Source: Miscanthus floridulus (Eukaryota; Streptophyta; Magnoliopsida; Poales; Poaceae). From it: a DNA stretch of 64,000 nucleotides. A program made the position numbers and the translations under genes. The DNA lies in contig NC_089591.1 in NCBI RefSeq assembly GCF_019320115.1, positions 21,864,502-21,928,501 of the forward strand, given 5' to 3'. Shown here one piece after another: positions 56,285 to 64,000 of this stretch. The notes below the pieces were generated by a model. The model had not been told where the DNA came from. It was given only the letters and a program-made list of their open reading frames with translations, and searched no databases. The number at the start of each line of letters is the position of its first letter. The stretch's first letter is position 1.

Positions 56285-57544
56285 TGTTGGCGATGCTTAA
56301 CTTGAAATCCTACCACCAACATATAAACAAAAAAATAAGCAAACATAAAATACCAAAACTTAGAATTAGGGGGTTTTACTCACACTTTCCATGAGTTTTG
56401 GTACAAGCATGTTTTGTAGGTCACAAACATAAAATACATAGAGAAATTCACCGAAAGGCGGTTTTCGACACTGAATTGCGCAAAGGAATGACAAAGGCGC
56501 CTACCAACTCAACTTAAACAGAGCAAAGCACCACCGGGAAGTGATCTAGTTCTAGCCCAAAGCCTGCAACATGAAGGCGATGGCCAGAGGTGGTGGTCAA
56601 GGGGTGGACTGACCCTAGGGGGTGGGTGACCCCTCTAGGCGCCTCCCTGCCTCTTCTCGCTCTAGCGGTGGCATGCCATCATGATATGGCTATGAAGCTC
56701 ATGTTTCACACCAATAATAGCTTGAAGCACCACCATCCTTCCTGTATAAATAGAGGGGTAGGGCTCTCCTCTACAAGACAAAAAAGAGAGCAAGGAAGAG
56801 AGGGAGAGTTTCATTTTTGCTTAGCTTTAGCTTGGATAAGGGTGGAATTAGTGAGAAAAGAGTTGGAGAAGTGTCGGGGCTGTCGGCAACCTCCCTTAGT
56901 GTACTCGCTAGACTTAGCGGAATCATGTCGGAGCTAGGTACTCCTTCGCTTGTACCTCTATGAGCAACTTACTACTTGAAGTAAGAAGTTCGTGTTTAAC
57001 TTTGGCATTGATATACTAAGAAAGCCACCTTTGTTCATTATAAACTTGTGGGTTCATTGTCCGTCCTTGTGGTGGGCACTCTAGTAGAAGGGCCCTGATA
57101 GAAATGAACAACCCTTGCATGCACACTAGAGTAATAGTCAATAGCATAGGCGTGGTGTCTAGGCTAGAAGCTATCTTCGTTTACCTAGTTCCCCACAGTT
57201 GAGGGGTAGGAGGCAGGTGGTGATAGCCCTATCTGTCCCTCGTATTCCCCCACGTCTAGGTTCGACGTAGGCTACAGGCCGGCCTCGCCTGGCAGACCAG
57301 GTATGATCCGGTGCCCAAAATAAGTCTATAGTGTTAGAGTTATCTTTGCTTGGGATATTTATCTTTAGAAAAACCTCACTACCCAAGCTACCTTTCTCTT
57401 GTTTTCCTTTAGGCGAACTAGCTAAGAGACTCGCGCATCTGCTCCTTTGGGAAATACGATACCCTGAATATCTCTGGGTGAAGTGCTACAACGTTGTATT
57501 TGTGCGCTTGCGGATTCCTTTGCTTGCACTAAGAAACACCAACA
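56285..57544 (+). repeat. 5' LTR of the Athila-type element
   Basis: About 1,260 bp, starting TGTTGGCG and ending ACACCAACA, with inverted termini. A TATA box (TATAAATA, 56745-56752) is followed by GAGGGGTAGGGCTC. Only one LTR is in the window, so borders rest on the terminal motifs and on the primer site that follows. Confidence 0.75.
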
Positions 57545-57552
57545 AGCATTTC

Positions 57553-57572
57553 TAGCACCATTGATGGTGAAC
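57553..57572 (+). promoter_or_regulatory. Decayed Asp-tRNA-type primer binding site
   Basis: TAGCACCATTGATGGTGAAC lies eight bases after the LTR. It aligns with the TGGCGCCGTTGCCGG site usual in Athila elements; most differences are transitions. Confidence 0.65.
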
Positions 57573-57639
57573 GGTTGTCGTTTTAGTCTCTGAACCTAGT
57601 CACCTGTGCATCTTTTATTTTACCTTTGTTTTTATTCTT

Positions 57640-58899
57640 CTCCAATGGAGCACAAAATAAATTCACCAACTTTGTGCTTAAAGCCAATCACAACTTCTAG
57701 CTTCGAACTCTGCCCTATCTTTATAGCCATGGTTCGGGAACAAACCTTCTTGGGGTTCGATTACAAAAATGCCTACCATCACCTAAGGTAGTTTGAGCAG
57801 CTTTGTGCTTGCCTGACCATTTTAGGCATGTCACAAGACACTTCGGTGGAAGTTGTTTCCCTTCTCACTTGATGAGAGGGCGAAACAATGGTAGACCCAT
57901 AACATAGGGAAGGTAGCTGGCGATTGGGAAGAATTAAGGAATGGATTCTGTCTTGTGTTCTTCCCTATATCCCGAATTGCTGCCCTATGATAAGAGATCC
58001 TCAATTTACAACAAAAAGAGAAGGAAACCATAGAAGCAGCCTGGGATAGATTTTCAATCCTAACACGCTCTGGCCCAGACTTGTATATACCCAACCATGT
58101 GTTGTTACAACATTTTTGGTTAGGGCTTAGCAAGGAGTCTGCCCTACAACTTGACATAAATGTCGAAGGTTCATTCACACACAAAACCACTAAGGAAGGA
58201 GAAGCCCTCCTAGACCGCATTCTAGAAAACACTCCTCCCTTAGAACCCCTCCATGTAGAGGCTATGTTAAGTCATGAGGAACTCTCTTCAGCTGAGGCCG
58301 AACCTACACTCTCCATCCAAGAACTCTTACTCGAACCAGAAGATTCGGAGGAAGGTCTCCAACCTTCATACCTTCCACCTTTTGAGGATGACCTTTTTGA
58401 AGACATTAGAAATACCACAAATTCGTTATGTCAAAGGAGGCCACTAGTTCCTGTCACTCTATTAGACCCGGTAGATGAGGAATTCCTAAGAAACTCTATC
58501 AAGGAATTGACCACCATTATGAACAATGAATGGGTTGAAGAATTAGAACTCTCTTCTGAAGAAATTCAGATCCACACCCCTTCTTCAAGCATTCAATGCA
58601 GAATCAGTAGAACCATGGTAGATGTGCTTTACAATCCAATAGTTGGGGCAAATCTTATGTCTAAATCTTTTGCAAGTACCTATTTAGGTGACGAACCCTT
58701 CGCTCCAACTAATAGATCCCTTAGGATTGCTCTGCGTACCAATTTGAAGGGACTTGGGCTCCTACACAACGTAACAATACATCATGATAAAGTCAAAATG
58801 GCGCTCGATTTCCATGTCTCAGACATGGAAGATTTCAACATCATGATAGGGCACCCCCTAAAAAACTTTTCGCTAACCCACCTAAAATGGGGGAGCTAG
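57640..58899 (+). pseudogene. Athila-type gag and protease-like region
   Basis: The first 450 bases hold the gag domain in shifting frames with several stops. From 58081 one frame is open for 272 residues: VLLQHFWLGLSKESALQLDI and HKTTKEGEALLDRILENTP (gag C-terminal part), an acidic linker with LSIQELLLEPEDSEEG, then the protease-like fold VDVLYNPIVGANLMSKSFA and DFNIMIGHPLKNF. The catalytic Asp-Ser/Thr-Gly is not obvious. A stop follows at 58897-58899. Confidence 0.8.
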
Positions 58900-60190
58900 A
58901 TGTAAAGCTAGGGAGAAACACTTTTACAATTGCTATCACTCGAGCTAAAAACTCGATGGCAGACACTCCCCGACCATGAACTGCCCAAGGAGGTCATGTC
59001 GGTCTCACCATTTGAATCTCTTGAGTCATCCTTTGAAAAAAGATGCCAAACTCTTTATAGAAGAAGAGGACGACCTAGACAAAACCATTGATCTTCCTCT
59101 ATAACACCCAGTTTTAAGAACAAAACCAGATACACACCATATTGAGCCCAGGAAGTCAAATCTCATATATAGCTACAAATAAGGGTAATATCAAAAGACA
59201 ATGCTTAAATACATAGCATATTAGTATAAAGATTATAACCTCAGAGTATAGACAGTGGAAAGACAACTCTAATCTTTAGGCGAAGACTCCAAATGCACAG
59301 GGACAACTGACTGGTTGATCATAAGCCTAATTCCTCCAAACTCTAGCAATCTGGTACCCATCCAGGATTTTTATCCAAATAATTGAAAAAATAAAGCAAG
59401 CATAAGTACATGTCGTACTCAACAAATATAACATGGGGTTCACGAGGTTCAAAAGACTGACACTAGTTTAACTATGATTAGCTTTTAATGAGTCATCTTT
59501 TAGCAATTGGGTGGCAACAAGTTCATCACAAGCCCATAAACACATGATCAGGTAAACATGAATAATGAATAGCATAAACAGTAATCATTAATGAGTATCT
59601 TTATCATTAGTATCATCAGTGTCCATCATCTATTCCATAAATGTTCCAAGGCTGCTCGTGACCATGAGGACAACTGATATACCAGTTTTACACTCTACAG
59701 AGGTTGTACACTTTCACTAAGAGTCATGATTTACCCTTTCGCCCAAGGTGATCAGCCTCCTAACCCACTACCAAGGAAGGTCGGTAGGGTTCACTATGAA
59801 GCCTTTCAAAGGTTTGTCTAACAAGTTAGGGCCATTAGATTCACTCGACAAACATATATAGAGCCCCCAGTTCCTGATGGCACAATGACACGCAACCTAT
59901 ACTCAAGGGGACATAGGCCTGCACTATACCTGATTCATTAAGCCATTCTTACGCCAATTAAGGTAACCACTAATAAGCTAGAAAAGGTCCTCATACTGAG
60001 CTAAAGCAAGAGCCATGTAGCCCTCATAGATGTACTATAAGTCCTGGATGATCACTTATAGATAAGTCCTTAGGGAGAGGAATCTAGAGCACCATAAAAT
60101 AGCCCAATGCTCTAGCCCCTTGTTCCATGTTGCTAAAAAGCATCTTTTGATGTTTATTGCATAATCCATTAGTCAAGTTACAAGATGATG
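58900..60190 (+). other. Protease-RT linker, then an unclassified 1.1-kb insert
   Basis: To about 59102 the sequence is decayed Athila polyprotein (ESLESSFEKRCQTL). From TATAACACCC at 59103 the sequence changes to AT-rich non-coding DNA with no long open frame, up to about 60190, where Athila coding resumes (SLQDLKGI, then HIPIDPTSTPSHEP). I do not recognise the insert and did not find a target duplication. Comparison with Athila structure suggests a short stretch of Athila was also lost. Confidence 0.5.
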
Positions 60191-61475
60191 GTTGTAGTTG
60201 AGCACTAGCATCATACTACCCAATATTCACTCCAAGATCTTAAGGGGATAAGTCTGATGCTTTGTACCCATCATATCCCTATTGACCCTACAAGCACACC
60301 ATCACACGAACCCAACGCAGGCTCAATAACATGATGCAAGAAGTCGTGAAGAAGGAAGTCCTAAAACTTCTTCATGCCTGGGATTATCTATCCCGTAACT
60401 CATAGCGACTGGGTCAGCCCCGTCCAGGTGTTGCCCAAGAAAGGGGGCATGATGGTCGTAGAAAACAATAAGAATGAATAAATCCCACAACAAACCATCA
60501 TAGGGTGGAGGATGTGTATAGACTACCAAAAACTCAGCGCACTCATCAAGAAAAACCACTTCCCACTGCCCTTCATTGATGAAATGTTAGAGCAGTTGGT
60601 GAAGCACTCCTTTTATTTTCTCGATGGGTATTTGGGGTATCACCAAATTCCTATCCCCCTGATGATCAAAGCAACACTACTTTTACATGCCCATATGGAA
60701 CATATACATATAGACAAATGTCTTTTGGGCTGTGTAATGCACCCGCCTCTTTTCAAAGGTGCATGATGTCAATTTTCTCAAACATGATAGAAAAAATTAT
60801 GGAGGTTTTCATGGATGATTTTTTAGTCTATGGAAAAACTTTTGATCATTGTCTAAAAAATTTAGACAAATCTTGCAACGATGCCAGGAAAAAGATTTAG
60901 TGTTTAATTGGGAAAATGTCATTTTATGGTTCGAGAGGGCATCGTTCTTGGACACTTAGTGTCTGTGATTGGGATTGAAGTTGACAAAGCAAAAATTCAA
61001 GTTATAGAACAGCTACCACCCCCTGTGAACATAAAAGGAATCTGCAGGTTTTTAGGACACATAGTTTTTAATAAATCATTTATTAAGGACTTCTCGCAAA
61101 TGTCTAGGCCCTTAATGAACCTACTAGCTAAGGATGTACCTTTTGTGTTCACTAATGAGTGCCTAAATGCTTTCCAAACACTCAAGAAAGCACTCATCTC
61201 AGCACCCATCATCCAACCACCCGATTGGTCACTACCATTTGAAATAATGTGTGATGCTAGTGATTATGCTGTTGGTGCAGTCCGTGGCCATCCAGAAGAT
61301 AAAAAAGCATCATGCAATTGCCTATGCTAGCAAAACACTGACTAGGAGCACAACTTAATTATGCCACCACGGAAAAAAGAACTTGTAGTTGTTTTTGTAA
61401 TTGATAAATTTAGATCTTACTTAGTGCGAGCAACAATAATTGTTTACACCGATCATGCTGCACTAAAATATTTGC
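60191..61475 (+). pseudogene. Athila-type reverse transcriptase and RNase H
   Basis: RT blocks appear in order: MCIDYQKLSALIKKNHFPLP, YFLDGYLGYHQIPI, MSFGLCNAPASFQRCMMSIF and MEVFMDDFLVYGKTFDHC with the catalytic DD. The connection segment follows from 60908 (GKCHFMVREGIVLGH, RFLGHIVFNKSFIKDF), then the RNase H start (EIMCDASDYAVGAV). Stops at about 60898 and 61328 and two frame changes break it. It ends in the TDHAALKYL stretch, cut by the LTR at 61476. Confidence 0.88.
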
Positions 61476-61769
61476 TGTGAGGGTATGGCCCCCGGTACCC
61501 ACAAGACATGACATGGGCTATGCCCAAAGGTGGCCTAGCCCATAAGATCAAGGCTTGCCCTAGACGATATATCGAATTTGACACACAATCAATATAAAAT
61601 AACAGAACACAGGATGTAGGGTGTTATGTCAACCTAATGGCCTGAACCTATATAAATCTTGTGTCTTATGTCTCTATTACCATTTGGTTCATATCACGCA
61701 CACCTCGACCAATTCATCTACTACTATGGGTATACCCCTCGGTAGACTGCTGACCAGATTTTGTCGATA
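61476..61769 (+). repeat. 5' LTR of the terminal element, with primer site
   Basis: Starts TGTGAGGGTATGG and ends TTGTCGATA (the usual CA changed to TA). A TATA box (TATATAAAT) lies at 61649-61657. The primer site TGGCATGCCAGGTAGGGG follows at 61771-61788. Confidence 0.7.
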
Positions 61770-62319
61770 GTGGCATGCCAGGTAGGGGGTGTGCATGCTG
61801 ATCCCATAGAAAACTAGATGGCGTACCTCAAGGTCAACATCATCCATGACAAATTGGCATCTGCCGGCAGTGGCGCTCGATGTACCGATCAGCAACACGA
61901 CGCCCAAAAGAACTACGTCTCTATGTCTCCATGCCTCGGTGGCAACGAGCAACGCCCCTTGCACCGATGTACTAGCGGTGGTGGATGTCGCTGAGTCTGT
62001 ATGCTGATGCCCCCTCCACACTGACAATATCATCATTGGCTCGATCTCATGTTGACACAAGATGCAGTCATCAGGCCTTGGCGGCGGCACCTACTAATGC
62101 AGCTCACACCATTGACTCATCATTGTTGATTCATCGGTCCCATGGCATCCTTTGTCAGTCGCATCGTGCTATCAACATCGTTGGCTCTATTTTCTTCATC
62201 ATCAAGTTCATATATTTTATTTTTAAATCATGTACTACCCGTCCTACATATTTGTATTACAGGATCATCATCTGGGTGGTTGCACCATCTGGCTTTTGGA
62301 TTTCTCTGCTGATTGACTA

Positions 62320-64000
62320 GTCGGACCACTAGGTTCATGACTTCATCGCCGACCAGTTGGTCAGACCGTTCGGCATTCACTACTACTCGGTGCTCACTTC
62401 ATCGCCGACTGGTTGGTTGGGCTGCTCGGTGCTTGATTCTTTGCCAACCAACTGGTCATATTGTCTATTGCTTCATCGTCAGTTATGCTGGGGGCTTGCT
62501 AACTAAGCTAGGACTTCATCTGCCGATTTGCTTGTTGGCTTACTATGTTTTGCCGACGTTGCATATCATGTGTGATATCAAGGTTTTACATGCTATCTAG
62601 ATCAAGGTGCTGATTTTGGGTGGCATGTCAGGGGCTTTGATAAGTATATCTATCACAGAAATCTAGTGCTAAGCACTCTCTATTTTCTCCACGGTAAGTG
62701 CTAAGCACTCTCCAATTTTCTCCAATGGTAAAGTGCTAAGCACTCTTTTTTTTCTCCATTTTTAAGTGCTCAGCACTCCAAATTTTACTCCAATGTCCAG
62801 TGCTCAACACAGGGATTTTGTCCTTTTCATTTGTTTCTTTGATCCTGCTACAAGATGCTGCTCTATCTTAAAGTAGGCTCGAGGACTAAGTGTGTACACT
62901 TCACCTAGCAGTGAGTGTACTATTTTTCCTCTTACTGGTCTTCAGCTAAGTTAGGGGTTGGCTGTGTGCTCGGCTAAGCTAGGACTCAGTTATTCTGATT
63001 AATTGATCGTTGTACTTCTTTGATCCTGACACCAGGTGCATTCTTCACCTACTGTTAGGCTTAGGGACTACAATGTATACATTACACCTTGTGGTGCATG
63101 TATCAATACTAACATCCTCTTTGACTAAGTCATGGATGATGATCATCTAACTTCGCCAACAAAGATTAAGTGTGTACACTTCACTGTAAGGTTGATGTCT
63201 CCATCAAGCTCCACCGTTGTTTTCTCCGCCGATCAACTGGTCAGGCCACTATGTTCATGACCTTCGTCGCCAACTAGCTGGTTGAACTATTCGGCGCTCA
63301 CTTCTACTTGGCGCTCACTTCACCGTCGACCAGTTGGTTGGGCTGCTCGGTGCTTGATTCTTCACCAACCAACTAGTTGGATTGTTCATCGCTTCATCGC
63401 CAGCTATGCTAGGGACTCCTCAGTGTTTGGATTGTTCTTCGCTTCATTGCTAGCTAAGCTGGGGACTCAGCATTTAGATTCTTCATGCAAGAGTCGCTAG
63501 CTAAGTTGGGGACTCCATTGGTGGTCGGATCTTGCTATGTCACATCAGTGTGCAATCAACTTGCTTCATGCTGTTCGAATCAGGGTGCTGATCTTGGGTA
63601 GCATGTCTGGGGTCTTGATACACACATGACTAATGATGTTGGCAAGCTTTCAAACTTTTTTTCTTTGATGCTGGTACAAGATTCATTCTTCATCTTCTAG
63701 TAGGCTTGAGGACTAAGTGGATACACTTCACCTGGCGGTGAATGTAGTGCCTTTTTTCCTGATTTACACTCCGATGTCGCAAACGGAGTCTAAGTGGCTA
63801 CACTTCACCTAAGGTGGAGAATTTTTAATTTTTTAAACTTGAGCCCCTTATATCCTTCTAGCAAGCCTTACTTGGCTAAAGTTCAAGATCTGCGTACCAG
63901 TTAAACTGGTCGGCTTCGACTTTCACCTCCTAGGTCACCAGTTAAACTAATCGACTTCGACTTCCACTGCTTGGATCACCAGTTAAACTAGTCGGCTTCA
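62320..64000. repeat. Repeated modules in the terminal element
   Basis: Three kinds are visible. A block of about 150 bp at about 62320-62500 (GACTGGTTGGTTGGGCTGCT, GCTTCATCG) recurs at about 63235-63420. A 34-bp unit with AGTGCTAAGCACTCT repeats five times at 62664-62810. A module with GACTAAGTGTGTACACTTCA recurs near 62885, 63065, 63165, 63710 and 63790. At the window end a 41-bp unit (ACCAGTTAAACT, TCGACTTCCAC) starts at 63896, 63937 and 63978. Confidence 0.8.

Larger units (their letters stand above)
56285..61475 (+). mobile_element. Athila-type Ty3/gypsy retrotransposon, 3' end missing
   Basis: A long LTR, an Asp-tRNA-type primer site, Athila-type gag and protease, and an RT with MEVFMDDFLVYG identify the lineage. 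The element stops in its RNase H at 61475, where another LTR begins. The rest, if present, lies beyond the window. It is further interrupted by a non-coding insert at about 59103-60190. Stops and frameshifts occur throughout, so it is not functional. Confidence 0.88.
61476..64000 (+). mobile_element. Non-autonomous LTR retrotransposon, right end beyond the window
   Basis: A 294-bp LTR is followed by a primer binding site and at least 2.2 kb of interior without gag or pol. The interior is built from short repeated modules, much like the 50194-54011 element, and may belong to the same broad class. It inserted in the RNase H region of the Athila element. Its 3' LTR and target duplication are outside the window. 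Confidence 0.75.

Overview
This window is nuclear DNA from a grass, most likely a panicoid of the sorghum/sugarcane/Miscanthus/maize type. Three signals point there: spliced plant genes, several CACTA (En/Spm) transposon families with grass-type subterminal repeats (TTTGCCGAGTGC, TTTAGTCCCGG, CACTGTCGGTTT, TTGCAACG), and Tat- and Athila-lineage Ty3/gypsy retrotransposons. I could not run a search, so the species is inferred. Nearly all of the window is a nest of transposons. The one convincing host gene is a FLOWERING PROMOTING FACTOR 1-like gene at 21576-21914 (minus strand).

Layout. (1) 1-5120 and 17258-19300 hold the remains of an old CACTA element, CACTA-1: the end of a TNPD transposase, subterminal arrays, a small two-exon gene, and a decayed gene joining a Cauli_VI-like (RNase H1 N-terminal type) segment to a Ulp1-type cysteine protease. 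(2) CACTA-2 (5121-17254, 12.1 kb, minus orientation) splits that locus. It has matching ends, an ACC target duplication, a TNPD gene whose three exons join in frame with a single premature stop, and downstream TNPA-type exons. (3) CACTA-3 (19301-21091) is a small non-autonomous element with a TGA duplication. (4) 21092-22341 is the host island with the FPF1-like gene. (5) CACTA-4 (22342-45753, AAA duplication) sits 427 bp upstream of that gene's ATG. It carries a 1.4-kb palindrome, decayed TNPD and TNPA genes, and a complete 13.6-kb Tat-type retrotransposon (29174-42766, GTCCA duplication) inserted in the first TNPA exon. (6) 45860-47566 is a foldback, Mutator-like element with a 9-bp duplication. 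(7) 47579-56284 is the 3' part of a second Tat-type element on the minus strand. Its additional ORF reads on the plus strand and is split by a 3.8-kb non-autonomous LTR element (50194-54011). (8) 56285-61475 is an Athila-type element, itself interrupted by an unclassified 1.1-kb insert. (9) 61476 to the end is the 5' LTR and repeat-rich interior of another non-autonomous LTR element.

Order of events read from nesting: CACTA-1 preceded CACTA-2; CACTA-4 preceded the Tat element inside it; the minus-strand Tat element preceded both the 50194-54011 element and the Athila element; Athila preceded the element at 61476. By hand alignment the Tat LTR pair differs at about 34 of 392 sites and the 50194-54011 pair at about 15 of 401 plus three one-base indels, so the latter is younger. 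Most differences are transitions, as expected in methylated plant repeats.

The features I rate as most unusual are the 1.4-kb palindrome in CACTA-4, the antisense ORF with its own TATA box in both Tat elements, the Cauli_VI/Ulp1 locus, the foldback Mutator-like element, and recurrent tRNA-like Pol III box modules inside the CACTA elements. None is proven to be a new system.
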